Below, piece after piece: positions 46,707-59,605 of a DNA stretch of 64,000 bases. The stretch's first letter is position 1. Every line of letters begins with the position of its first letter. The notes beneath the pieces were generated by a model. It was not told the origin of the DNA. It saw only the letters and a program-made list of their open reading frames with translations, and did not search any database. This DNA is from Gnetum montanum (Eukaryota > Streptophyta > Gnetopsida > Gnetales > Gnetaceae). Location of the stretch: NCBI GenBank assembly GCA_015680685.1, contig MNCI01034697.1, forward strand, positions 1,654,851 through 1,718,850, read 5' to 3'. The position numbers were made by a program, and so were the translations under genes.

Positions 46707-47960
46707 GTCACAACATAAAAATTTGCATAAATTTAATGATTAATTCATTGATGCTATTAGATGTGTTTCAATAAATTATTCTTGATAAAATTATAGGATT
46801 ATGTTATTATTAATACTAATATCATTATTATCATTGTTATTGCTATTGTTAGTTTTCTACATAAGTGAATATGATATGCTACTAGGATATGGTGTTAAAA
46901 TTTTGTATCCTTTGTTTTACTACTACTAAAGTGTAGTCATAAATCTACCATATATTTTATGATTAAAGGTTGAAATCCAATTATCCCTGGAAGTTTTTCT
47001 TTTTCTCAATTATTATTCCTTTTCAAGTATTTGGATATGCATATTTTATTCTTTTACACATTTAGTTATGTATATTCAATCTTTATTATGCAAATTTAGT
47101 TATACATATTTATTCTTTATTATGAACATTTAATTATGTACCTTTTATAATTATTATGCTTATGTGATTATATATTCATGGAGCAATTTTAAACTTGACC
47201 CTACCCAAAACATGTCTCTTATTACTTTTTGTCATTAAACAAGGATTTGGAGTTCTTTTTTAATTATAAACAAATATTACATAAATCAAATTTGTTAAAA
47301 AAAAAGTACCTTAGATGATGCCCTACCTAGAATATAACCTTATCAATGTGTTAAGGATGTTCAAAAATGTAGTTTTGAACCTTTGGTTCACTAGAATTGG
47401 AGTTTCGGTTTTCAAGATATCATATTTTCTAATTTGCTAAAATATTATAAAATTTTCAAAATTTGAACTAGAAAACCATGATAAGTAATGCCTAGATGAG
47501 ATTTTAGCATACCATTTAGTAGAGCACTTGATAAGTATTTCATAGATTCAAATGAAATTAGATTTGATGCATGTTATGGGTGTTTGAATGCAAGGGTATT
47601 ATGGGAGAGACAAAATAAGAAAAATAACTTATATAAATTGTTTATGTTAAAAAAAATCTAAAAATAAAATCAAATATAAAATTTCCTTTTATGCTGAAGC
47701 AAAGAAAAGTGTATATGTTATGCATAGTGTATATGCTTAACATAGTGTATATGATAAATGCTTAATATATAACAAATGTTATATATGTTACTTTTTTTTA
47801 CATCACCTTATAATTTATTCCATCACCTTGCATCATTGTTTTCTATTTTTTATATAGAAACCCTTTCTTAGGTTGTTTTTTGATCTAAAGCTTGATTTTT
47901 GCCCAATTTCTTTTGTTTGAAGCCCGTTTCTTTCATTTCTAAACATGTACCAATTCTAGG
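46707..47960. repeat. Long inverted repeat, left arm
   Basis: AT-rich and non-coding. Read in reverse it matches 50220-52325 block by block: for example GATTAATTCATTGATGCTATT (about 46740) with the complement of 52255-52300, the Mg-like run GGATTATGTTATTATTAATAC, and the palindromic ATATAACAAATGTTATATAT (about 47770) with 50405-50430. Identity is imperfect. Nature of the repeated unit unknown. Confidence 0.7.
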
Positions 47961-48035
47961 TGTCATAAATATTCTAGAAATCTTAATGCAATCTAAATAT
48001 CCAAAGAAATTATATATTTTAATTATTTAATTATT

Positions 48036-48357
48036 TGGTATCCAAAAATATCACAAATATTTCTAGCAAAAATTCAAAAAATGTATATTTTAGCTAGACA
48101 TCTTTGAAGGCTAGGTTTTGGTTATCCTCACTACCAATAGGAACTATTAGATCTTTGAATAACCTTACTACTATCATTGGATTATCCTTTAAATTATTTT
48201 AATATCAAAAAATATCACAAATTAGTTGACAAAAATTTAAATAATGTATATTTTAATCAGGCATCTTTGAAGGCTAGGTCTTGCTTATCCTCATTGCCAA
48301 AGTAACTCACAGATAACTCTTAGAATAACCTCACTACTATTATCATATTATCCTTGT
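48036..48357. repeat. 160-bp tandem duplication
   Basis: Two diverged copies (48036-48195, 48196-48357) share AAAAATATCACAAAT, AATGTATATTTTA and GCATCTTTGAAGGCTAGGT in the same order. Non-coding. Confidence 0.75.
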
Positions 48358-48384
48358 GACCTCAAACAAGTCACTCATGGTTGG

Positions 48385-49340
48385 TGATGAGCATCAAAGT
48401 GTCACATCAATGGGCCCCCATTGATGTGGCCTTGTTGACAAGCCCTTGTTGATGGGGCCCCATATACATGGTCTTGCCCAATTGATGGGGCCACGTCAAC
48501 GTAGCATTTGCTACATCTATGGGGCCCTGTCGATGCAGTCTTGTAGCAAAAACTATAAATATGAGTTCTCAGCTGTTTATGGTTTATAAAATCATAGTAG
48601 TAGCAGAGCTCTTGTAGTTTGTCCATTTGAAAGGTAGAATATTTTTTTAAGTGCCTACAGCAAGATTTAGAAAGGGTATGAATATTTATTTGAGCATTGT
48701 TGTACCTAAACCACACCTGTGTGTACAGTAATAAAGATAAGCCTTTTGATCAACCTTGTAGCACTTAGAATATATTAATAATTTATTTATGCATTTATTG
48801 TTTTCATAAAATATGTAATTAATTAAGATAAATTAGACTTTAAGTGATTAGTTAATTAATTAAGCTAAATATATTAAGTACATAAGTACGATCACTTTGA
48901 GTGTAAACATGTATTTACTTGGTAATCCTAGTAGCAGTATTGGTTGGTGCACCCAGTAGTGTAGTGCTTGGTAACCTAGCAGTGGATATGTGGGTTTAGG
49001 ACATGTACAGAAAGTGGGATTAGATGCTTATGTTAGGATTAGTTAGAGACTAGTTAAGTGGTTAAATTAGATTAGTTGTTAAATTATTTCATTTCTCTAC
49101 TCTAAGCACCAAAGAACATAAAACACAAAACAATAAAAATCATATGCCTCGATTACACTTAACCATACCTTTGTACATCACAAGTGTAGTTGGGAAGACA
49201 ATGAATGACCTTAGGGCAAGGTTTACTTCTTAGAAGTTTAGTGTACTGGAAACCATAGAATTTGCGAAATTTGATCATATCGTGCGTGAACACTTTAAGA
49301 TTCGTATGGTTGGGCGTAGGGGTACCTCGACCGCTCATCA
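48385..49340 (+). repeat. Solo LTR, Athila-like subfamily C
   Basis: TGATGAGCATC to GCTCATCA, 956 bases, not followed by a primer site. Flanks GTTGG (48380-48384) and GCTGG (49341-49345) are a 5-bp target duplication with one transition. U3 has TTGATGGGGCC repeats, TATAAATA at 48554-48561, and R-U5 matches families A and B. Confidence 0.85.
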
Positions 49341-50219
49341 GCTGGATCTTAGCAATAGCCTCACTATTAACATCCTCAATGGTCAAGGCACACACATCAT
49401 TAAAAGGATAGAGCTTGACTATGCCTCATTGCAACTCCATTAGATTCAACTGCTTAGTGCCATGGTCTCGGCCAAATCCATAGCCTCACATGAACTTACA
49501 AATTAGAATCAAGGGTAGAAAATCCATCTAACAATCCTTGTTCTTGTGGGATGGGTCCCACTAAGGAACACTCCACCATTGCATGTAGATAGGGACATTT
49601 AAAAGATTTGTGGCTCCCACTATCAACTGAGTACAAATGGTCACATAATTATTAATATTTTATTCCAAAAATCCAAAAGTTTTCAAAAATGTCCAAAAAT
49701 CCATAATAACAAAATTTCCACAAAATTCTCACAAAATCATGTTTATTTCATGAGATAATTTTCCAAAGTTTCCAAAAATCCATAATAGGAAAAATTCTCA
49801 CAAAATCATGTTATATCATGAGCTGATCCAAAATAATCATAAATTAGTTGAGAAACAAGTTGGGAAAAATTCCCACAATTCCAAAATTCATCTAAAAGAT
49901 ACAATAAGATCTAGACAAGGTTAAAATACCAATTTCCATATAAAATAAGCCCAAAATAATAAAAATTTGGTAGAATCTCAACATAATAATTAAACTCATG
50001 GAAAAGTAGCATAAAACTAGGAAGTAGAAGGAAAGTGCATAAAATCCATAGCAAAATAGGATAACTACATAAAAAGCAATATAAAATAATCTTTCTTACT
50101 CACCAAAATGCCAAAAATGAGCCTTTTATTTTGTTTTTAATTATCACACTAGAAACCCTTTTACAATTCAAAACAAGTTGTACTGAAGGCAAAAATCTAT
50201 TTATAAGCAAAAAAATCAC
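49341..50219. other. Loop of the inverted repeat; AT-rich
   Basis: The first 100 bases read on the minus strand as a short protein-like piece (VCALTIEDVNSEAIAKIQ) that the solo LTR interrupts; I do not recognise it. The rest is AT-rich with an imperfect duplication containing CCAAAAATCCATAATA at about 49693 and 49774. No gene. Confidence 0.45.
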
Positions 50220-52325
50220 ATGCAACATGACACATAGACTTGGTATGTGTTTAGAAACAAAAGAAACATGCTTCAAACAAAATAAATATGGTAAAAATTA
50301 GGTTTCATATGAAGAAACAACATGATAAAGGTTTTATGTTTTAAGTATAGAAAAAAATGATGCAAGGTAGTGAAAGAAATCATGAGACAATATTAAAAAA
50401 ATAACATATATAACATTTGTTATATATTAAGTGTATATCATATATGATATGTTAAGCATATACGCTATGCATAACATATGCACTTTTCTTTGCTTCAACC
50501 TAAAAGGAAATTTGATTTTTTGATTTTTTTAACATAAAAATTTTTATAATTTCTTTTTCTCCCTTAATACCCTCACATTCAAATGCCCATAGCATACACA
50601 TCAGGACTCTAAATCAAATTCCATTTAAATTTACAAGATTCTTATCAAGGGATCTACTAAATTGTATGTTGAAATCTCATCTAGGTGTTACTTATTATGG
50701 TCATCTAATTTAAATACCAAAACTTTTATGGTAATTTAGAAAATTAGAAAATATGATATCTTGAGAATTGTAAATCCAATTCTAGTGAATCAATGGTTAA
50801 AACCTACTGATGAGTGGCGAGGTACCCCTACACTCAACTATACGAATACGAGCGTAGTACATGCGATTTGGTCGAACTCCATAGACTAAGTGCCTACACG
50901 CCTCATGGAACACTTAGGGTTAATCATTTTTTGTCTTCCCAGACTTACTTGTAGTTGTCATGGTGTATGGTTAAGTAAGTCTGAGGTATATGATTTTTAT
51001 ATCTTTTTATGTTTTATCTCCTATGTTAACAAGGTGAAGGGTGAAGAGACTAATTAACTAACTTTAACTAACTAACTAAGAATTAATTAACCTAGCATCA
51101 GCATCCATTCCCACTTACCATTCACACCCTAAACTGATGCAACCATGGTTATCAAACACTAATCGTTGTTAGGATCACCAAGCGTAACGTATGTGCTCGA
51201 AGTGGTCGTACTAAGGCACTTATCTAGGAGAGAAGGGTTTTGAAATATTTAATAACTAATAAAGCATTTAAATGATAGATAATAAATAATAGTAAATAAA
51301 ATCCTAATTAGCCTATTCCATGCACTGTAAGGTTTATCCAAGAAGTTTGTCTTTATTACCATACACAAACTTGTGTTCAGGTACAATGTCTGCTTGAATA
51401 AAGATCTGTTCACTTTGGAGTTCCTATTGCGGGCACATGGAAATTAATCTATCTCTGGAGAGGAAGAACTACCAGAGTTTCACTATGGTCTAGGCCTAGC
51501 ATGGGAAACAAGGGAGAGCCACCTCCTATTTATAGACTTGGCATCACACCACAATATCGTGTACGCGATATCGCAAGGGATGATGCAATATCGCGTACGC
51601 GATATCGCGAGCGCGATATCATGGCCCATGCGATATCACATCCCATCACCTACATTTTCAAATGTACCACACACATTGGTAAGATTAGATTCTACGCAAG
51701 ACATCATCCTAAGGTACTTAATAAATTTGATTTATGCAATATTTATTTAAAATAAAAAATGAACTCCAAATCCTAGTTTATTGACAAAAAGCAACAAGGG
51801 ATCTATTCTGGGTAGGGTTAAGGATTAAAATTACTCCATGAATAGAGTATTATATAATCACATATGCATAATAAAAATACAAGATACATAATTAGATATG
51901 CATAATAAAGAATAAATATGTAAACTTTGCATAATAAAGATTAAATATACATAACTAAATGTGTAATAGAATAAAATATGAATATCCAAAGACTTGTAAA
52001 GGAATAATAATTGATAGAAAGAAAAAATTACAGTGGTAATTGGATTTCAACATTTAATCATAAAATATATAGTAGATTTATGATTGCACTCAAGTAGTAG
52101 TAAAACAAAGGATACAAAACTTTAACAACATATCCTAGCAGTAGATTGTATTCACTTATGTAGGAAACTATCAACAACAATTACAATAATGATAATAGTA
52201 ATATTCATAGCAATAATAATATAATTCTATAATTTAACAAAGAATATTAGAGCTAATCTATTAAAATGCATCTAATAGTATCAAGGAATTAATCATTAAA
52301 TATATGCAAATTTCTAGGTTATGAC
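50220..52325. repeat. Long inverted repeat, right arm (split by a solo LTR)
   Basis: Reverse-complement partner of 46707-47960, interrupted by the solo LTR at 50808-51648. Removing the LTR and one target copy joins the arm cleanly, so the repeat is older than the LTR insertion. Confidence 0.7.
50808..51648 (-). repeat. Solo LTR, family A, minus orientation
   Basis: 841 bases. CCTAC at 50803-50807 and at 51649-51653 is an exact 5-bp target duplication. On the minus strand the U3 holds a rich cluster of GCGATATCGCG/GTACGCGATATC palindromes (51545-51640) and TATAAATA at about 51527-51534. Confidence 0.92.
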
Positions 52326-52411
52326 ATTTGTCTTCTCTTACTAATGCATGCATGTGTACATGTGCACATACATACATTCTTTCTATGGATATATTTATTT
52401 CTTTCATTTTC

Positions 52412-52413
<2 letters not shown>

Positions 52414-52450
<37 letters not shown>
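52414..52450. repeat. (GA)n microsatellite
   Basis: About 18 uninterrupted AG/GA units. Confidence 0.97.
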
Positions 52451-52452
<2 letters not shown>

Positions 52453-52669
52453 TTTCAACTGATCTAGGAAGTGATAGTACCAAACTAGTCACATTCTATC
52501 CTATTTGACACAAATTGTATTGATAGAAAATTAGATTTTCCACATTTCATTAAGATGGTTAAACTAAAAATCCCATTTGTTATTTACTATAATATTTAAC
52601 AAAGTATTTGACATAAGAAAGAACCTTTACCAAGATCTCCCATAAAACAAGAATTGTTGTCTAACATAA

Positions 52670-53170
52670 TTTGTGAAGTGTCTTCATCAGGGTGTGTTGA
52701 CAGGATGCCATCAACATAATCCTGTTGATGTCGTTGTGTTGACACATGGTTTGATGCATTGACATCATCCCGTCGATGTAGTATCTTGTCTTGCCTATAA
52801 ATACACATTTCCCAACCTCATTGATGGCATCCATTATTTAGTATCTTGGCAAAGCTCTTGCATTTTCTTTATTTGAAAGTTAAAATATTTTCCAAGTGCC
52901 CATAGTAGGAGTGAGAAGTGTACAAATCTTTATTCGAGTATTGATATACCTGAGCACCTCAGTATGAACAACAATAAAGACAAGCTTTCTTCATAAACCT
53001 TGTAGCACTTGGGATTAATTTAATATTTAATTAATGGATTTATTATTTGAGCAAGTTACTTTAATGCATTTAATTAATTAAATAATTAGTGATTAATTAA
53101 TAATTTGATATCACTTAGTAAATGCTAGTGACTTCTATGGTTGGATGTAGGGACTGCTCGCTAGTCATCA
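52670..53170 (+). repeat. D 5' LTR, shortened
   Basis: U3 has GTTGATG/CATCAAC repeats, TATAAATA at 52796-52803, CAATAAAGACAAGC, and the end TAGTCATCA at 53170. The U5 TTGGTAACC repeats seen in the other LTRs are gone. The start is uncertain by tens of bases. Confidence 0.6.
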
Positions 53171-53171
53171 T

Positions 53172-53189
53172 TAGTGCCATTACCCAAGA
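53172..53189 (+). other. D primer-binding site, mutated
   Basis: TAGTGCCATTACCCAAGA against TGGCGCCGTTGCYGGGGA; most changes are G-to-A or C-to-T. Confidence 0.55.
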
Positions 53190-53321
53190 CTTTAGTTAGT
53201 TACGTGCATTATCCAAAAGTTAGTGAAATTATTTAATGACATTGTAACAAATTTGAAAGTTAACATCATTAAGAAAAATAATAAGAACAAAAAAAGCACA
53301 TTATTTTTCTTCTAATCTAAT

Positions 53322-55970
53322 ATGGCTTGTTCTCATAGGGAAGATTCTCTACCATTGTACGAAGGTCGAAGGATCAAAACTACTAGTGCTCCAACAATGT
53401 AGAGTGGTATATACTCATCTTGAAGAGTATGTACTAGACTTCACCTTTATCTTGCATCAAGATGAACAACTACGGTTGAGGGACATAGAGGGTAACATTG
53501 TGTTGCTAATCGATTGATCAATTTCTATGATGCTACTCCAAACTCTCATGAAGTTGGACATCTAGGGGTTCAATGATGAATATGTTGTGTAGGATTATGA
53601 ATATCAGGATTATCATCTCATTGAGGCACAACAAAATAAAGATCAACAATAGGAGATGCACTACAAGGTGTCAAAGGGGAAATGGTTCACAAACCTCTTA
53701 TTCTTTCTAGGCTAGAAGGAAGGTGAGGATCCCTTCTATGGGGGTTCAAAAAATACTAACTCTTCTCCATTCTTATTTGATAAAGGAGGCCTTAACTAGA
53801 ATTTACAGTCCATTGGAAATAATCTTGGTTTGGGGAAGAATAGATCCCATGACCATGGGGACTCCAAAGGAGGGAGTCAAGGTAGGAACCATGACAAGGA
53901 CCATGATAAAGAAGGACATGGTGAAGTTGGCTGTGACCTAAGAAGAGGGAGTAGTAGGCATCATGCTAGTGCTAGCTCTCCTCCCTCTTCACCTTTGACA
54001 TCCTCATCTTCTTCCTACTCTGGCTTTGATTGAAGTAGCAAAGGATGTGACTGTGATGGAGGTGATCAACGGAACAAAGATGATCATGGAGCCTGCCAAA
54101 ATAGTAGAGACTAGGTGCATGGACATTCAAGGGAGGTCCACCACCATGAATGAATGAGTAGTAGAGTACATCATAGGAATCATGCCCATAATAAGGGTTA
54201 TTACTATGATGAGCCTTTGCTTGCAACAAGGAACATGTTGGATATTGCTGAGACCATGAGGATTCCAACAAGGCATGTGAAAGAAAATAGAATCAAATGG
54301 TTGGATATTAAAAATATTTCCAAGTTTGAAGAGGGATACAACTTACATTCCACAAAATCATCTTTAGGCCTTTAATAATGCTTGTGCCTTGAAGAATATT
54401 AAAAATGAATGGCAAAAAATAAAGATATTCCCATGGATACTTATTAAGGAGGCTGAAAGCTAGTACAAAACCTTAGAACCAGAATCAATTAGATGATGGA
54501 TTATGATGCTTGAACTTTTCAATGATAAGTATCAAATGTATTCTTGAGTGTTTAATTTGAGGAAGCGATTCTAAGGGTGGAGACAAGGAACACACGAATC
54601 CTTGGATGAAACCATGGGTAGATAATACTCTTTGTTGCACAGATGTCTAAGCCATGGCTTTTCTTAAAGGGAGTAGCTTTGGCATATCATAGATGGGCTC
54701 TGGATAGAAATGAGAAATACTTTTGGGATCTATGTCAAAGGGAGACTTTTAGAACTAAGGGCTCATTAGATCCAAAGGTTGATTGATCAGATGGCCTAAA
54801 AAGAAGATGAGTTGAGAAAGAGAGAAAGTACGGAGGAGTACAATTGGGATCCTTTCATTTGAAAAAGGGAAGTTTAGTTTTGTAACAATGAGGAGGAGGC
54901 ACCACTTGATGAAGTGGTGCAATGTAAACCCTTGCCAATCCAAAAATATATTTTTGAAATATTAGCCAAGATAGACAAAATGTGGGATTCTTTGAATGAG
55001 AAATTTCAAACTACTCTTAGAATTACCAAAGAGTCCAAAGAGCAAGGTAGTGATCATGATCAAAGGAGGATGAAAGAAGCTGAAGATGCCCATCAAAGGG
55101 GTAAGGAAAAAGTTGCTGCTATTGAAGAGGTTATAGAATTTGAGATAGATAATGATGATGGGTGTGACATCTACCAATATGAACATCCTAAGAGATGTTT
55201 CCCTACTGTGTCACACTTATAGGAGTTTTGGATGTACACGCTAAATCCTAGATTGGTAAGAAGGTAAGAAGCCAGGAGGTTACCTTACCCTCAAGGCAAC
55301 TACAGGAAGTTCTACTAATAGCAAGCCTACTATTCAAGGGAAGATCCACCCCAACCTCATGAGTAGTACCAGTAGTAGTAGCATCCATAGTTGTGGGGGA
55401 TGCCACCACCAAGGTAACGGTACCCTTATAGGTAGCTAGATCCATATGGGTACTATGTTCAACAATTAATTTCGCCATGTGACTTTTTTATTCATGCATC
55501 TTCCCAACACCACTACTACCCTTTTGAATATTATAGAGCTTAATCTCCAAGAGGGGAATCCCCATTTTCATTCTACCCTCCTCATCCTTTTGCACTTGTA
55601 CCTCCACCTCCAACTCAATTACCATGAGCTTCATCGATGCAGGACGAAATTCTTACCCATCCATAGGAAAGGAACACCACAAGGGTTGTTAAATTACAAC
55701 CATCTTTCCAACTGAGTGGTTTAGAAAATAAACCCTTAAAAAGAGCTTTCTTTTGGATCAACAATCCTTCTAAGTTATCAGAGGCACCTATGGTTGATGA
55801 CCCTGCTTCTCCCTCATCCTTTGCTACATCATTTGAGCCCTTCAAACTAAATGCCTTCCAAAGTGCATACTATCATGTTGACCCATGCGGTTACCGATTA
55901 GATCAAGGCTGATCATCTTTAGGAAAAGATGTAATCATGGAAGTCCCCTAATTTACTTAAAAATCACTAA
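53322..55970 (+). pseudogene. gag: D gag
   Basis: ATG at 53322; an N-terminal part parallel to B (FTFILHQDEQLRLRDIEGNIV), a Ser-rich stretch near 54000, then the gag core (54480-54790) and the helical region ENF-like to IEEVIEFEIDNDDGCDIYQYEHPKRC (55130-55200), where the second knuckle Cys is Tyr. Frameshifts and many stops. Confidence 0.65.
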
Positions 55971-56385
55971 GAATAGGCCTTGTAAGGCTCTTTTGCACTC
56001 AGGTTCTAGTGTGAATTTGATCTTTCATGAAATGTACAAAGCTTAGAACCTACATCATCATAAGAAGAGAAAAATTTGTCTTGAGTTAGTAGATCAATCC
56101 ATAATTGTTACCTTCTGATTGATGAAGGACATTGTGACCACCATCTATGGGTGGTCCTATCCTACTAACTTCCTGGAGATTTGTGTAGACAACTACAAGG
56201 GGGACTTCCCAATCATCATGGGGAGGGCTTGGATGAGTGCAATAGATGCATGGCTGGGAATTAGAGATCTCACCTTAAGAATTTCTAAGCATAATAAATT
56301 TGAAAAGAACAAGAGAAAGCATGTTCAATGCATCCTGTATAGTGACACAGGGTCAACTATGTGTAGAAATTATGGATTGTAAAAA
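55971..56385 (+). pseudogene. pro: D protease
   Basis: ALLHSGSSVNLIFHEMYKA shows the active-site Asp replaced by His; DFPIIMGRAWMSAIDAWLG follows at about 56203. Parallel to B protease. Confidence 0.7.
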
Positions 56386-56539
56386 GCACATCAATTAGAG
56401 CATGTAGGTAGTGTATTGATGTGATAGAAATTCAAAGGTGCATGTACATAGTAGCCATAAAGTTGGAGGATACCAATGGCTAACAGCTAATCCATATAGC
56501 AACTAAACTCTTTGTATGGAATAAACTAAGAGCCTTACT

Positions 56540-58111
56540 AGTGTCTACATTAAAGGCATGAACAAGATGAAGTAAATCCATCACCAACTATTCAATGAAC
56601 CTAATGCTACTAATTGGGGAGAGTTGGAGATCCCTGAGAGCTTTGAATAGAAGCCCCTTGAGTTAAAAACTTTGACAGCTAGAATGGATGATGCTATTCT
56701 AAAAGATGGTAGGTGAGTTGTTATTAATGCCAACCTTACTCTTGTGCAAAAAAAGAAGTTATTGAAGGTGATCAATAAATGGCCAATAGCATTTTCTTGG
56801 TTATCATGAACTCACTAGGATTGATCCTAGGATATGCCAGCACTACATCTACATAGATCTTTCCATCAAGCCAAAGACATAGCCATAGTGGTGGTTGGAC
56901 CCTAAACTAAAGGTGATCATAAAGGAGGAGATTAAAGAACTCCTCACGACAGGGTTCATCTATCCCATTGCATATAGTAAGTGGGTTAGCCCAGTTGTGA
57001 TAGTGCTAAAGAAGGATGATAAATGGAGGGTCTACATTGATTTCAGGCTGTTGAACATGGCAGCATACAAGGAACATTTTTCTTTTCCATTTGTGGACCA
57101 CGTTTTGGATACCATTTCTGGCCATTGCTACTACAGCTTTTTGGATGGCTATAGTGGCTATAACCAAATTTAGATAGCACTAGAGGATTAGGCCAAAACA
57201 ACATTATCGAGTTCCTAGGGGACTTTTGCATATAGAAAGATGTCGTTTATCCTATGCAATGCCCCTTCCACATTCCAACACCTTGTTCTAAGCATCCTCC
57301 AATAGTAGATTGGTAGTAGGATGAAAATCTTCATGGATGACTTCTCTACCTAAGGACCTACATTTGAGCAAGCCCCTAAATATCTTAAGTAAGTGCTAAA
57401 AAGATGTGTGGAGAAAAACCATAGGCTCAATTAGTTGAAAAGCCACTTGATGATCTAGGAAGGCATTGTGTTGGGACATAGAATATTAGAAAAAGGCATC
57501 AAGGTGGACTTTGAAGAAATAAGGGTCATCCAAGGAATTACTAGATAGCTAGAAATAGTTAAAGGTGTGAGGTCATTATTTGGACACACTGGCTACTACC
57601 AATGTTTTAGTGAGAATTTCTCTAAGATTACTAAACCATTGGTGAAGCTAACAAAGAAGGATGTTGCATTTGTGTAGACTAAGAAATGTGAATATGCATT
57701 CCAGTAACTTAAAGAGAAGCTTGTGGAAACTCCAATTCTATGAGCATCTGATTGGTTTAGGCCTTTTCATATCATGACAGATGCATCAAATTATGCCTTG
57801 GAAGCTATGCTCATGGAGTTGGACAATCAAAAACATCCTTACTACATTCACTATATGAGTAGAAGAATTATGGGTGTATAGTTGAACTATACTTCAACAA
57901 TAAAAGAATTCATGGTAGTGATGTTCGCCTTGAAGAAATTTAGGCACTATGTGCTTGGGTACAAGGTGTTTGTGACATAGACCATAGTGCAATCTGGATC
58001 TTGATGAATACACCAATGGTGAGCCCTCATGTCATACAGTGGTTGGTGATCTTGCAAGAATTCAATCCTACAATGGTAGATCAAAAGGGAATTGAAAACA
58101 TGGTTGTTGAC
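56540..58111 (+). pseudogene. pol: D RT and RNase H
   Basis: RT with WRVYIDFRLLNMAAYKEHF and YSFLDGYSGYNQI (57025-57170), KIFMDDFST at 57327, then the connection HTGYYQCFSENFSK and RNase H IMTDASNYALEAML (57772) and ALKKFRHYVL. It stops at 58111 before integrase. Multiple stops and shifts. Confidence 0.75.
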
Positions 58112-59357
58112 TGAAACACCACCAAATTTGGGCTATAGCTTCTTGACTAGAAATTTTGACAAGTGCTAGAACTACGCTCAACCCTTTTTGGGAGTGTAGT
58201 CAGCCTCTCATGGAGAGCATAGTTAGCACATAGCCATATTTTTTGAAAAATTTTCTAAATGTTGAACTACACTCTCCCCCAATCTAGAGTGTAGTATACC
58301 AAAATAGCCTTCAAAGGACTTCACAATGTAGCACTAGCATTCGACTCAGCTCCAGCTCACCTTGAATAAGTAAAATGCATTTTTTGTACCCCTTTTGTGT
58401 CCAAAATTGTAACTATGCTTGACTCAACATAAGATAGTTGAGAGTGTAATCCTAGACTGTAGTCTCCAAAGTTGTAATTTTTGCAATTTTTTCAAGTACA
58501 TTGTAGTCCTCTTAGCATAGCTACATGCATTTGGAAGAGTAGTCATAGTCTCATAGAGTTCAGCATAGTATAGCAAATCATAACACTACTAGCCTCAGTG
58601 GAGAGTGTAGTTGGGTGATAATGTAGTCCCAACCATTCCCTCTACCACGTGGCAGTTTCTCTACATTTCATGCTAAACCTAGCCCTATAAATACCCCTAC
58701 CCTCAACATTCTTGGCCTTGGAAAATTTGAGAATTAGGTGAATTAGGAAATTCAAAGGTACAACAGTGAACTAGGAAGAAAGGAAAAATTTGCATACCAT
58801 TGTAGCTCATTGTAGGACATTGTAGAACACTATAGTTCACAGTACATCATGGTGGCCAACCTGGTGGATGTGGACACCTCAACGAGCACTAGTCTTCATA
58901 GCTAGACACCTCTAAAACATTGACTATGCTCTCCATTACATCTGTTGTACACTACATACCTTCTAATCCCTTTTGGTGTTAAATACTCTTGACCCCATTT
59001 GGGATAATGTTCCACTTCTCTCTCTTACATTTTCCATGCTTTCTTTGCATTTTTCACTACTTTGAGCACATACTCACATTACAACTATACTTGGGTGGTA
59101 GTGCTCACACATTAGCACTTCCATTTTGCACCAAAACGCTTGACTACACTCATCCCTGTTGACATTGCTGACACCATTAACATCACATGAACACTTAGCA
59201 TCATTTTTCATTGCATTTGATAAGTCCCTGTTCGATCAATAAGATCATTCAGGGCACCCCATCTCTACCTCTAGTAGGCCCTCATGTGGACTTAGGGTTA
59301 GGTTGTGCACCCATGAACCCCTCAATGTTCCAGCCACTGACATTTTTGGTCACTATA
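58112..59357 (+). repeat. E 5' LTR
   Basis: Starts TGAAACACCACC, like the Tat1 LTR TGAAACACCGTG on its own strand, and ends CACTATA (for GTTACA) directly before GTTTCTAGTGC. GTGTAGTC/GAGAGCATAGT motifs recur through it. Confidence 0.6.
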
Positions 59358-59362
59358 GTTTC

Positions 59363-59379
59363 TAGTGCTAGAAGGATGG
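59363..59379 (+). other. E primer-binding site
   Basis: TAGTGCTAGAAGGATGG, differing from the Tat1 site TGGCGCTAGAAGGAGGG at three positions. Confidence 0.65.
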
Positions 59380-59605
59380 TTGAACCACTTTCTCAAACTT
59401 TGTTGTGGTTATCATGCATGCTCTTTACATCATAGTTGTCTATCAACTTTTTGGTGTAGATTGGACCCCATGTTGGTACCCCCGAGACCCCATGTAGTAA
59501 TCCAAATCATACTTCTATCCACTATTTTCATAAGTCTCTATTCTCTTAGCATAGATAGCGTAGTGCATGGAGAGCATAGTTATTGGAGAGTGTAGTTCAT
59601 GGAGA

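Larger units (their letters stand above)
52670..58111 (+). mobile_element. Athila-like element D, decayed and truncated by E
   Basis: A short 5' LTR, mutated primer site and broken gag, protease, RT and RNase H, each clearly related to B. Integrase is missing because element E begins at 58112. No 3' LTR in the window. Many stops and several frameshifts make it the oldest Athila-like copy here. Confidence 0.8.

Noticed and set aside
52261-52458. Frame with a Leu-Ser run
   Set aside because: It is the (GA)n microsatellite read in frame.
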